This document shows positions 1 to 7,090 of a stretch of DNA of 12,825 nucleotides, one piece after another (position 1 is the first letter of the stretch; each line of letters starts with the position of its first letter). Source of the DNA: Phycisphaerae bacterium (GTDB lineage: Bacteria; Planctomycetota; Phycisphaerae; UBA1845; Fen-1342); assembly GCA_016935035.1 (NCBI GenBank), contig JAFGRR010000294.1, positions 1-12,825 of the forward strand, given 5' to 3'. The position numbers and the translations under genes are program-made. The notes beneath the pieces were generated by a model. That model saw nothing but the letters and a program-made list of their open reading frames with translations, ran no database searches and was not told where the DNA came from.

Positions 1-181
1 CCGATAGCCCATCTGCGCCCCGCGAGGCAGCCGCCCGCTCGCGCGTCCAGGGTTTGTGCCCTCCTTGGCACATTCCGACAGACAATCCTGTCCATCTGGA
101 TACCGCGCACTATCGTCAGCCAACGACCGGAAATGTAGGCCGGCTACCGATTCTCGACAGCTCGGCGCCGATCCTGCGCAC

Positions 182-213
182 AAAAACGCGGGCCGCTTCA
201 GGTGCGACCCGCG
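182..213 (-). terminator. Intrinsic terminator of the rpsB-tsf operon
   Basis: On the minus strand, about 40 nt past the tsf stop codon, the transcript can form a 10-bp GC-rich stem (one G-U pair) around a 7-nt loop. The arms are 204-213 and 187-196. A run of five U follows (182-186 on the plus strand is AAAAA). This is the classical Rho-independent arrangement. It implies that no pyrH or frr follows tsf in the same transcript within this window. Confidence 0.8.
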
Positions 214-251
214 CGACGTTCTCTCTCTACAAAACCCGTTCAGGCGACCAC

Positions 252-1079
252 TTACGCGCCGCCCACGTGATATCGCACAAACCCGTCGATCGTCAGATCC
301 GGTGAAACGTTCATCAAGACCTGCGTGACGGTCTGCTTGTCATCCTTCACGAACGGCTGCTCCAGCAGCACGATCTCGCCATACCAGCGATCAAGCTTGC
401 CGGAAACGATCTTCTCGACGATCTGCGGCGGCTTGCCCTTCGCTGATTCGGCCGCGCGCTCACGCTCCTCCTCCACAAGCTTCGGATCAACGTCGTCACG
501 CTTGAGGTACGGTGGGTTCATCGCGGCAATATGCATGCACAGATCGGCCTGCAACTCCGCCGGACATGCGGCGTTGAACGACATGATGACGCCCACTTGT
601 GAATTATGGTGCACGTAGTGGGCCACATTCCCCTTCAACGACGCGACGCGCTTGAGGTTCATGTTCTCGCGCAGACGGTTGAACACCTCGTGCCTGAACT
701 CGTCGATCGTCTTCGATGTGTCGCTCGGGCACGGCTGGCCCAGAACGGCCTCGGGCGTCGGCCCATCAAGCATGGCGGCCTGCTGCGCGGTCATGTTCGC
801 AAGCTGCTTGAAATCGTCCGTACTGGCCACCGGAGCGGTTTCACAGAGCAACTCGGCGATTCCGGCGCGCTGACGCTGGTCGTCTACGAAGCACGCGATG
901 CGGCCCTGCGACGTCTCTCGGCTGGACATTTTGCTTATCTTGGCGGAACCAGCCTTCTTCAGCAATTCGATCGCCTGCTCCGCATCGCCACCGGCTTCTG
1001 CGAGTGCCTTTTTGCACTCCATCATGGGCAGACCAGTCTTCTCGCGAAGGGCCTTCACCATCTCTGCGGTAATCGCCAT
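252..1079 (-). CDS. tsf: Translation elongation factor Ts (EF-Ts)
   Basis: EF-Ts recycles EF-Tu in the cytoplasm by releasing GDP. The 275-aa product opens with the UBA-like N-terminal domain and the first family signature (LREKTGLPMMECKKAL, residues 11-26). It continues through the two-lobed core, recognisable from HIAAMNPPYLK, GKPPQIVEKIVSGK and LLEQPFVKDDKQTV, and ends at GFVRYHVGGA, so it lacks the extra C-terminal segment of E. coli EF-Ts. The ATG start is preceded by GGAGG at a 10-nt spacing. The gene lies 90 bp downstream of rpsB on the same strand, the usual rpsB-tsf order, and is followed by an intrinsic terminator. One oddity: the second signature, normally ETDFVA, reads ETAPVA (residues 80-85), so the Asp-Phe pair that inserts into EF-Tu is Ala-Pro. 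The rest of the family match is good, so identity is not in doubt. Confidence 0.95.
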   Translation of the reverse strand: MAITAEMVKALREKTGLPMMECKKALAEAGGDAEQAIELLKKAGSAKISKMSSRETSQGRIACFVDDQRQRAGIAELLCETAPVASTDDFKQLANMTAQQAAMLDGPTPEAVLGQPCPSDTSKTIDEFRHEVFNRLRENMNLKRVASLKGNVAHYVHHNSQVGVIMSFNAACPAELQADLCMHIAAMNPPYLKRDDVDPKLVEEERERAAESAKGKPPQIVEKIVSGKLDRWYGEIVLLEQPFVKDDKQTVTQVLMNVSPDLTIDGFVRYHVGGA

Positions 1080-1169
1080 GCTGTCCTACCTCCGAGATAG
1101 ACGGATTGAATCCGAGTCGCCGCCAGCGCCGGCGACACGCGTACGATCCCCCCCGATTACAAAAACCCA

Positions 1170-2090
1170 TTACGCTGGGGGTGACTGGTTCTCCGGAGCC
1201 GGAGCAGGGGCATCCACCGGCGGCTGAGCAACGGGCGGCGCCTCGACCACAGGCGAAACAGCAGCCTCCGCGGGCTTGATCACGGGAGCCGAGGCCGGGG
1301 CCGCGGAATGCTCCACACGCTGCGGCGGCGGGCCGTGCCGACCACGCCGACGACCTGAGGATGGGCCGTTGTCACCACGCCCTGCCGGCGTGACCGGCTC
1401 TGGGCGAGCTTTCTTGCCCTCTTCGACGGCGTCGGCCAAGTTCGACATAATCAGCGTGATGGCACGCATTGCGTCGTCGTTACCCGGAATCGGGATGCTC
1501 ACCATGTCCGGATCACTGTCGGAGTCGATCAGACAGACCGTCGGGATGCTGAGCGTGCGAGCCTCGCGCAGCGCGTTCGCTTCCTTATGAACATCCACGA
1601 CCACGATCACGCCCGGGAGCTTCTTCATCTCGCGGATGCCGTTGAGGTTGCGGCGAATCTTCCGCAGCTCGCGCGACAGCGTTGATTTCATTTTCTTCGA
1701 GTAGCCCGTTTCCCACTTCGGGCTGTCAACCAGAGCCTCCAGCTCTTCCAGACGCTGCAACCGCGACCGAATCGTCCGCGCGTTCGTCAACGTCCCGCCG
1801 AGCCAACGCTCCGTCACGTAGGGCATGCCACAGCGTTCGGCGTGCGTCTGGACGGCGTCACGAGCCTGACGCTTCGTTCCGACGAACAGCACGTCGTCGC
1901 CCTTGGCAATAGTCTGCGTGATGTACTTCCGCGCGCGGAGCAGACCCCGAACCGTCTCGCGGATATCGATGATGTGGATGCCGTTGCGACGACCATACAG
2001 ATAGGCAGCCATTTTCGGATTCCACCGGCTACAGTGGTGCCCGAAATGTACGCCCGCGTCGAGTAAATCGCGGACCAAAGCCGAAGCCAA
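1170..2090 (-). CDS. rpsB: 30S ribosomal protein S2 with a Pro/Ala-rich C-terminal tail
   Basis: S2 is a structural protein of the small ribosomal subunit and bridges its head and body. The 306-aa product shows the family core: [10 protein letters not shown] (residues 9-18), [21 protein letters not shown] (23-43), [19 protein letters not shown] (94-103), [12 protein letters not shown] (159-170) and [11 protein letters not shown] (201-211). Bacterial S2 usually stops near residue 240. Here about 75 extra residues follow: first a basic patch (SGRRRGRHG), then repeated Pro and Ala ([13 protein letters not shown] at the end). The start is TTG. It is supported by AGGAGG 7 nt upstream and by homology beginning only a few residues in. 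It is the first gene of the rpsB-tsf operon and is read from a near-consensus promoter about 140 bp upstream. Confidence 0.95.
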   Translation of the reverse strand: MASALVRDLLDAGVHFGHHCSRWNPKMAAYLYGRRNGIHIIDIRETVRGLLRARKYITQTIAKGDDVLFVGTKRQARDAVQTHAERCGMPYVTERWLGGTLTNARTIRSRLQRLEELEALVDSPKWETGYSKKMKSTLSRELRKIRRNLNGIREMKKLPGVIVVVDVHKEANALREARTLSIPTVCLIDSDSDPDMVSIPIPGNDDAMRAITLIMSNLADAVEEGKKARPEPVTPAGRGDNGPSSGRRRGRHGPPPQRVEHSAAPASAPVIKPAEAAVSPVVEAPPVAQPPVDAPAPAPENQSPPA

Positions 2091-2097
2091 GACGTCA

Positions 2098-2103
2098 CCT
2101 CCT
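2098..2103 (-). promoter_or_regulatory. Ribosome-binding site fixing the TTG start of rpsB
   Basis: On the minus strand, AGGAGG lies 7 nt before the TTG at 2090. No ATG or GTG in frame nearby has a comparable site, so this perfect Shine-Dalgarno sequence is what decides the unusual TTG start codon. Confidence 0.75.
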
Positions 2104-2232
2104 CTGCGGCGATGCGCAAACCTGTGACAGCACCCAATTCTGACCCCGGCGCTGCGCCGCGGCCACCTCCGCCGTTCCAGCCGCTGCCCTCGGACCCCCA
2201 GTGAGCGCTCCGGCCTATTACGGGAATGGGGC

Positions 2233-2262
2233 AGTATAGCGGTGAGGCAACCAATGCGTCAA
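2233..2262 (-). promoter_or_regulatory. Sigma-70-type promoter of rpsB-tsf
   Basis: Read on the minus strand: a -35 box TTGACG (2262-2257), an 18-nt spacer and a -10 box TATACT (2238-2233). Each box matches the consensus at five of six positions. The predicted start site near 2226 leaves a leader of about 135 nt before the rpsB TTG. That leader contains a short GC-rich hairpin, but no known S2 autoregulatory fold was recognised. Confidence 0.7.
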
Positions 2263-2551
2263 GGCCCCAAACGAGGGCCGCCCAACGCACTTACGACGCC
2301 CGCAGCGGGATGCCACGAACGCCGGCTTCGGGCGGCCAGCCGACGCGCGACGATCCGGGGGCGAGTGCAGCGGGCACCGTTCTGACACCGGACGCGCAAC
2401 AATCGCTAAATGCGGGCAGCACGCTTTCACCACCGCACGCCCGTTTCAGCAAAAGGACGCGGGTCTCCGATACGATGGACGGAAGGGACTGACATCGTTA
2501 CCCGGGCTCGCCGACGAGCTATGCCGATCGGCGGTGCCAATGGACCAGGTG
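2263..2551 (+). other. Intergenic spacer between the rpsB promoter and fliM
   Basis: This spacer separates the divergently read rpsB and fliM. The short open frames here have unremarkable composition and no recognisable product. No strong sigma-70, sigma-28 or sigma-54 promoter for fliM could be picked out by eye. TACGAT near 2470 is only a weak -10 candidate. Confidence 0.5.
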
Positions 2552-3586
2552 ATGGCTGAAGTTCTCGATCAAGGTGAGATTGACGCCCTCCTCTCCGCCG
2601 TGGAAGGCCAGGCGGACGAGAACGCTCCCGGCGAGGCAGATGGTCCAGCCGCCAGAACCACGGCGGTCGCCAACGCCAGCATCAAGCCCAACAAGCCCGT
2701 CGCCATATACGACTTCAAGCGGCCCGAGCGTGTCAGCAAGGACCACATCCGGGCCCTGGCCGCAATTCACGACGGTTTTGCCCGCAATTTCGGGGCGACG
2801 CTCTCCGGCTTTCTGCGGACGATCATCGATGTGCGTGTGGTCGGCGTCGAACAACTGACCTACAGCGAGTTTGTCCACTCGCTGCCCAACCCGACCTGCT
2901 TCGTCATCCTGACCGCCCCGCCACTCGAAGGCCAGATGTGCCTCGAAATCAGCCCCCTGATCGTCTATCCGATGGTCGATCGCCTGCTCGGCGGCAACGG
3001 AACCGACGTCTTCATCCCCCAGCGGCCGCTCACCTCCATCGAATGGCGGCTCATCGTCCGCTTGGTGGACCGGGCCCTGACGCACCTGTCCGAGGCCTGG
3101 AACAACCTCGTCGAGGTCGAATTCAAGAAGGTCCAGACCGACAGTAACCCGCAGCTCATCCACATCGTGGCCCCCACCGAGGTGGTCGTCTATATTACTT
3201 TCGAGATCAAGATGGGCTCATCGGCCGGCACGATGAGTATGTGCATCCCCTTCAACGTCATCGAGTCGGTGCTCAGCAAGCTAACCACCCAGTCGTGGTT
3301 CGGCTATCGCCCGAAAGAGGCCACCGACCAGCAACGCTCAATGCTCCTGCGCAACCTCTCGAAGACCACCGTCAACATGACCGGCTATCTCGGCGCCACA
3401 ACGGTCAGCCTCCACGAGCTGCGCAACCTGCGCCCGGGCGACATCATTCAGCTCGACAAGCAGGTCCACCGCGACCTCATCCTCCAAATCGAAGGCATCA
3501 ACAAGTACGCCGGCAAAGCCGGCACCTTCCGCGGCTTCCGCTCACTGCGCCTGACCCGCAAGGCCGAGGCCGACGAGATTCTCTAG
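2552..3586 (+). CDS. fliM: Flagellar motor switch protein FliM
   Basis: FliM forms part of the C-ring at the cytoplasmic base of the flagellar motor and binds phosphorylated CheY to switch rotation. The N-terminal motif LDQGEIDALLSAV matches the conserved CheY-binding segment (LSQxEIDALL). A Pro/Ala-rich linker follows, then the middle domain with YDFKRPERVSKDHIRAL, IHDGFARNF, a SLPNPT-like stretch, and the GGNG loop in VDRLLGGNG. The SpoA-like C-terminal domain carries LRNLRPGDIIQLDKQV. Length (344 aa) is normal. Start choice is uncertain: ATG 2552 best fits the family's short N-terminus, but ATG 2540 and GTG 2534 are in frame and no site has a well-spaced Shine-Dalgarno. No other flagellar gene adjoins it, and what follows (235 bp, no gene seen) is a secreted-protein cluster. 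It may therefore be transcribed alone. Confidence 0.93.
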   Translation: MAEVLDQGEIDALLSAVEGQADENAPGEADGPAARTTAVANASIKPNKPVAIYDFKRPERVSKDHIRALAAIHDGFARNFGATLSGFLRTIIDVRVVGVEQLTYSEFVHSLPNPTCFVILTAPPLEGQMCLEISPLIVYPMVDRLLGGNGTDVFIPQRPLTSIEWRLIVRLVDRALTHLSEAWNNLVEVEFKKVQTDSNPQLIHIVAPTEVVVYITFEIKMGSSAGTMSMCIPFNVIESVLSKLTTQSWFGYRPKEATDQQRSMLLRNLSKTTVNMTGYLGATTVSLHELRNLRPGDIIQLDKQVHRDLILQIEGINKYAGKAGTFRGFRSLRLTRKAEADEIL

Positions 3587-3821
3587 CCCCCCACGATCCG
3601 AGCCCGGCCGCGAGGGAGCGGTTACGTCGAGAATCGTACGGCGTCTTCATCAACCGCCTCCTCACGGACGCCGCTCGGATTGCGGCACAGGCGGTGGATG
3701 CCTACCGCCGGCCAGCCTGAGACGCTCGACGCGATCTCTGCGTGATTTTCGCGATTGGCGGGTCGCCAGGACACCTACCGTGGTCCTATAAGTATCTAGA
3801 GACACACTGGAGGAATTCACG

Positions 3822-4484
3822 ATGCGAAGAGGCGTATTTCTGATCACCTGTCTGGTCGCGATGACAAACGCGCCGGCGAATGCCGCGCCGTATTGGGTTA
3901 CTTATGACGGGAACGACTTCCCCGAGAACGAAGGGTGGACACACACGGAAGGGGAGCCGCCGGCGTTGCGCTGGATCGAAGACGGCATGCTCGTGATTGA
4001 CTCGCGGGCGGACAACAACACGACCGATGGCAACTCCGCGCCACTTCCCGACAGCATGGATCCCGAGGAAGGCGAGACGTTCATTGCGCGCTGGCGCATG
4101 CGCATCCTGGAAGTGGCCCTTTACGAAGATCCCGGAGTCTACGTCTGTTCCGACAATCAATTCTCGATGGGATTCGTTTTCGGCATGGATTATGTCAGCG
4201 AGTATGGGCCGAATCACAGCGCCGGATTCTCGCCGGGCGAGTTTCACACCTTTGAGTTGCGCTCATGCGACATGCTCTCGTACACGTTGTTCATCGACGG
4301 CAGTCTCGGCTTTGAGGGAGAATCCTCCGAGAGCTACTCGCCGACGCAGGTCGGCTTTGGGGACAACGTGCGTGGTGGCACCAGTCTGACACAGTGGGAT
4401 TACTTTGAATTCGGCGTGGTGCCGGAGCCGGCGACATGCGTGTTCGCGTTCGTGGTGGCGGCGATGTGGAGGTGCTTGCGATGA
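3822..4484 (+). CDS. PEP-CTERM secreted protein, first of a tandem pair
   Basis: This is a predicted exported protein of 220 aa, function unknown. Residues 1-21 form a signal peptide (short basic start, hydrophobic core, ANA cleavage motif). The mature part begins APYWVTYDG and is rich in aromatic and acidic residues. It has alternating hydrophobic stretches of the sort seen in beta-sandwich, lectin-like folds, though no fold was assigned. The C-terminus is VPEPATCVFAFVVAAMWRCLR: a VPEP motif, a hydrophobic segment and a terminal Arg. This is the PEP-CTERM signal processed by exosortases; no exosortase is present in the window. The ATG has GGAGGA at 7-nt spacing. A TATAAG box at 3787-3792 could be a -10 element, but no matching -35 is seen. 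It is clearly paralogous to the next gene, and its TGA overlaps that gene's ATG. Confidence 0.85.
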   Translation: MRRGVFLITCLVAMTNAPANAAPYWVTYDGNDFPENEGWTHTEGEPPALRWIEDGMLVIDSRADNNTTDGNSAPLPDSMDPEEGETFIARWRMRILEVALYEDPGVYVCSDNQFSMGFVFGMDYVSEYGPNHSAGFSPGEFHTFELRSCDMLSYTLFIDGSLGFEGESSESYSPTQVGFGDNVRGGTSLTQWDYFEFGVVPEPATCVFAFVVAAMWRCLR

Positions 4485-5146
4485 TGCGTGTTGTCTTCCT
4501 GACTGTCGTGGGCGTCGCCCTAGCCGCGGTGGTACACGCCGAGCCGTACTGGATTGCTTACGAGGGGAGCGACTACCCCGAAAACGAAGGGTGGGAGCAC
4601 ACAGCGTGGGGGCCGCTGGCTGACCGCTGGTTGGATGAAGGCTGCCTGTTCGTCGACACGAGAGGCCAGTCAGGAATTGTCGACACCTACGCGAATCATC
4701 CAGAGTCCGGGTATGAGCTTGCTGCGGGCGAAACGTTTGTGATGTGTTGGAGTCTAGTCACTCTTGAGACCACTCCGTGGGCCGCTCCTGGCGTTGCCGT
4801 GACAACCGATGATGGGTATGCCCTCACATTCGTCTTCGCTGAGAACTATGTAGAGAGCACCTATGAACCCGGCCTTCAGGCGGAGTTCGAGCCGGGGGTG
4901 TTTCATCACTTTGAGATGCGTTCCAGCGACATGCGTCACTACGAGTTTAGCATCGACGGAGCGCTCGCACTGGAGGGGGAGTTCGGCGAGAGCTTCTTTG
5001 ATTCGGGCGTTGGATTCGGAGACCTCACAAGTTGCTATAGCCTTGCGCAGTGGGACTACTTTCGCTTCGGCGTCGTACCGGAGCCATCAAACACGCAACT
5101 GATGCTACTGGCGTTAGCAATGCTGTCTCGCGTTCGGAGAACCTAG
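4481..5146 (+). CDS. PEP-CTERM secreted protein, second of a tandem pair
   Basis: A predicted exported protein of 221 aa, function unknown, paralogous to its upstream neighbour. Shared landmarks in the same order are the PYW...Y.G.D.PENEGW opening, AGETF / EGETF mid-protein, FHHFEMRSSDM versus FHTFELRSCDM, and Q-WDYFRFGVVPEP versus Q-WDYFEFGVVPEP. Residues 1-20 are a signal peptide ending VHA. The tail VPEPSNTQLMLLALAMLSRVRRT is a PEP-CTERM sorting signal. A longer frame opens at 4436, but ATG 4481 (or 4484) is preferred. It sits 8 nt after GGAGG, starts directly with the signal peptide, and gives an ATGA overlap with the upstream stop, implying translational coupling. Codons are less GC-biased at third positions than in the housekeeping genes of the window (by eye). 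Confidence 0.87.
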   Translation: MMRVVFLTVVGVALAAVVHAEPYWIAYEGSDYPENEGWEHTAWGPLADRWLDEGCLFVDTRGQSGIVDTYANHPESGYELAAGETFVMCWSLVTLETTPWAAPGVAVTTDDGYALTFVFAENYVESTYEPGLQAEFEPGVFHHFEMRSSDMRHYEFSIDGALALEGEFGESFFDSGVGFGDLTSCYSLAQWDYFRFGVVPEPSNTQLMLLALAMLSRVRRT

Positions 5147-5208
5147 CGCGGGGGGAGCGGTACATGGGTGCCGGTCACCGTGCGGGAAATAACAGGAGAC
5201 CAGAGAGC

Positions 5209-6324
5209 ATGAAATCCCTACTTGTTGTTGCGCTGATCGCTACTCTTGGAGCATGTACCTCGCTGGCCCGAAACGTGATCAACGAACATGGGCCATACGT
5301 TGAGAACAACCACTTCACCATCGAGCAAGATCTCGCCGGAAACGACATTGCCGTTCACATTCTCGGAGGCAGTGTCTACGACGACATCTGGCGGTTTGAG
5401 GCGTTCGATGATGACACGGGCGCCCCGGGCTACATCAACGTGATCGACCTTCGCCCGCTGAGACCAGTAGGGCCGATTCGTCTGTGGATCACCCCAAAGT
5501 CACCACACTCCTACGGTGCCCAGCATGTGAAGAAAATCGATCTGGTTACAAAGAAGGACCATGACACGCAGATATATGGCATCTTCATCAGCGGCGATCT
5601 TGGGGAACTGGGTGACATCCACGCCGACACGATACGCAACGTGCATGTTGGAGGCAGTCTCCTCAACCCGATGTGGACGCGGGACGACATCAGCGGATAT
5701 GTTACGATTGGTGGAAACCTCGGTGGCGATATCTATGCCGATTCGATTCCGAACCTCGCTGTCGGTGGGACAGGGCCACATACGGGGGACATCACCATTC
5801 GCGGATCGTACGGCAGTACCATCAGCCTGGGCGGTCCCATGTCGGGCGACATCGACATCGAGGGTAATCATACCGGCACGATTCACATCGCCGGCAACTA
5901 CTCCGGCGATGCCACCGTTGACTGGGGCATGACCGGGACCATCGACATCGACGGCAACTGCACGGGCAGCGTCACCGTCGCCGATGCCATGACGGGCACG
6001 CTGAACGTTGACGGCAATTGCTCGGGCGACATCACCGTCAACGATGACCTGACCGGAACCCTCACCGTCGGCGGCAACTTCACCGGCGGCCTGGCGGTCG
6101 CCGGCGACATTTCCGCCGCCAACCCGGTGCACATCGGCGGCGACTGCGGCGGGCATATCACCGCCACCGGCGATCTGAACAGCGAGCTTCAGATCGACGG
6201 CTCGCTGCTGAACAATCCCAGCTATACCTACGAAATCGACATCGACGGCGAGATCGACGACGAAGCGGCGGTTACCGTCAATTGGGATGCCTACTACGCA
6301 AACAGCCCTACCCCCGACGAGTAG
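5209..6324 (+). CDS. Exported beta-solenoid-like repeat protein, ended early by an in-frame TAG
   Basis: A predicted exported protein of 371 aa, function unknown. The N-terminal hydrophobic segment is a signal peptide. Cleavage is ambiguous: a lipobox-like LGAC (Cys16) or signal peptidase I after SLA (residue 20). Residues about 124-335 are Gly-, Asp- and Thr-rich with short alternating hydrophobic strands (GGSLLN, IGGNLGGDIYAD). Residues 211-300 repeat every 10 residues (xTGTIxIDGN), which suggests a right-handed beta-solenoid. The frame is open from 5050, but ATG 5209 is chosen because AGGAG lies 10 nt upstream and the signal peptide starts there. The gene is 62 bp after the PEP-CTERM pair on the same strand. 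The frame stays open after the TAG at 6322-6324 for a further 171 codons encoding a dockerin-like module, so this is probably the front part of a longer gene. Confidence 0.8.
   Translation: MKSLLVVALIATLGACTSLARNVINEHGPYVENNHFTIEQDLAGNDIAVHILGGSVYDDIWRFEAFDDDTGAPGYINVIDLRPLRPVGPIRLWITPKSPHSYGAQHVKKIDLVTKKDHDTQIYGIFISGDLGELGDIHADTIRNVHVGGSLLNPMWTRDDISGYVTIGGNLGGDIYADSIPNLAVGGTGPHTGDITIRGSYGSTISLGGPMSGDIDIEGNHTGTIHIAGNYSGDATVDWGMTGTIDIDGNCTGSVTVADAMTGTLNVDGNCSGDITVNDDLTGTLTVGGNFTGGLAVAGDISAANPVHIGGDCGGHITATGDLNSELQIDGSLLNNPSYTYEIDIDGEIDDEAAVTVNWDAYYANSPTPDE
5839..6108 (+). repeat. Decapeptide (30-bp) coding repeats
   Basis: Nine consecutive 10-residue units, for example MSGDIDIEGN, HTGTIHIAGN, MTGTIDIDGN, MTGTLNVDGN and LTGTLTVGGN. 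They have no insertions between them. Alternate units resemble each other more closely, giving a 20-residue super-period that would fit about one solenoid turn. The underlying DNA repeats are imperfect, so the protein pattern is better conserved than the bases. Confidence 0.8.
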
Positions 6325-6840
6325 GAGAGCGGCGCGCAGGTCCGCATCGACAGGGTCACGTTCACCGGGAATACTCCGGGCGGCCCGCCGTTCGTGTGGG
6401 AAGTGACCTGTTACCGCGGCGATACGAACAACGACGGCAGCGTCGACGTCTTTGACATCGATTCGTTTGTGGCGGGAATGTCGGGCTCGGCGTATTACCC
6501 GGGGCTGGATGGCTGTGTGCTTTACCACGGCGACACAAACTGTGACGACGCGGCCGATGTGTTCGATATCGACTCCTTCGTGCTCCGCATTATGGACGAG
6601 GCGGCGTGGCAGGCGCAGTTCGGCTGTGACATCTGCCCCGCGATGCTCCTGGGCGCCGCGGCCAGCGCAGGCGGCACCGGGTCCTCGTTCACACCCAGCA
6701 ACGTGGCCGCCCTCCTCTCCGAATACACCTCACCGTCGTGGATGGCGTCGCTCATCGAGATCATCGAATCCGTCGCCACCGAGCATCCCAGCGCCGCCAA
6801 ACGGGCGTTCTGGGAGAGCGTTCTTGGGGAGTTGGAATAG
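6325..6840 (+). pseudogene. C-terminal dockerin-like part severed by the upstream TAG
   Basis: This stretch is in the same frame as the solenoid gene and directly follows its TAG; it encodes 171 residues. About 30 residues of linker lead into two EF-hand-like dockerin loops: [14 protein letters not shown] beginning at 6421, and [14 protein letters not shown] beginning at 6532. The second loop has Asp in place of the conserved Gly. Planctomycete secreted proteins often end in this kind of calcium-binding module. An Ala/Ser/Gly-rich stretch and a helical tail ([13 protein letters not shown]) follow. There is no signal peptide and no ribosome-binding site near the only early alternative start (GTG 6394), which would begin within the linker. 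I infer that it was the C-terminal part of the upstream protein. A programmed readthrough or a sequencing error would make it part of a working gene. Confidence 0.65.
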
Positions 6841-6862
6841 TCGCCAGCGGCGAGTACTGATG

Positions 6863-7002
6863 GCCGGGACAGCCCGTCCGGCATCACAGATGGCTACGCG
6901 TGTACCGCGGTTCTTTGAGCCGTGGCGCACGCGTAGCCGTGCATTGCACGGACCGCGTACGCCTGTTCGCTACCGCTTCGGGCTCGGATTGATGGCGAAC
7001 AG
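6863..7002. repeat. Cluster of intergenic hairpins
   Basis: There are four inverted repeats in a non-coding stretch: (a) GCCGGGAC / GTCCGGC, 6863-6882, one bulge; (b) a perfect 11-bp pair GGCTACGCGTG (6892-6902) / CACGCGTAGCC (6928-6938), with an inner CCGCGG / CCGTGG stem; (c) CCGTGC-ATT-GCACGG, 6937-6951, sharing two bases with (b); (d) a perfect 8-bp pair CTGTTCGC (6963-6970) / GCGAACAG (6995-7002). None is followed by a T-run, so they look like extragenic palindromic elements rather than intrinsic terminators. They lie between the severed dockerin part and the truncated rarA copy. Confidence 0.65.
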
Positions 7003-7077
7003 CGAATGGCGAGTTGAAAGACGAATATGCCCGCTCGCTGCCGCTCGGGTTCCGATCGCGTGGCTTCATTCGCGCGG

Positions 7078-7083
7078 TATACT
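7078..7083 (+). promoter_or_regulatory. TATACT -10 box of the truncated rarA copy
   Basis: TATACT ends 7 nt before the ATG at 7091, the same spacing as TATAAT before the intact rarA. The 7 bases between box and ATG differ between copies (CCCCCGA versus CGGCGAA). No convincing -35 box is present. Confidence 0.5.
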
Positions 7084-7090
7084 CCCCCGA

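Noticed and set aside
1..181. Open frames on the minus strand running off the left edge, from ATGs near 83 and 98.
   Set aside because: The translations are Arg/Ala-rich with no recognisable product, and too little sequence is present to judge. I see no supported gene here.
3787..3792. TATAAG as the -10 box of the first PEP-CTERM gene.
   Set aside because: No acceptable -35 box lies 16-19 nt upstream. It was noted in the gene entry but not called as a promoter.
5839..6108. The 30-bp periodic DNA as a CRISPR-like or non-coding tandem array.
   Set aside because: The repeats are imperfect, have no spacers, keep the reading frame and preserve the protein pattern better than the bases.
6394..6840. 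A separate dockerin gene starting at GTG 6394.
   Set aside because: The GTG lies inside what reads as a linker, has no ribosome-binding site or signal peptide, and is in the same frame as the upstream gene with only one stop between.
6892..6938. The 11-bp hairpin as terminator of the secreted-protein cluster.
   Set aside because: No T-run follows on either strand, so it does not meet the pattern of an intrinsic terminator.
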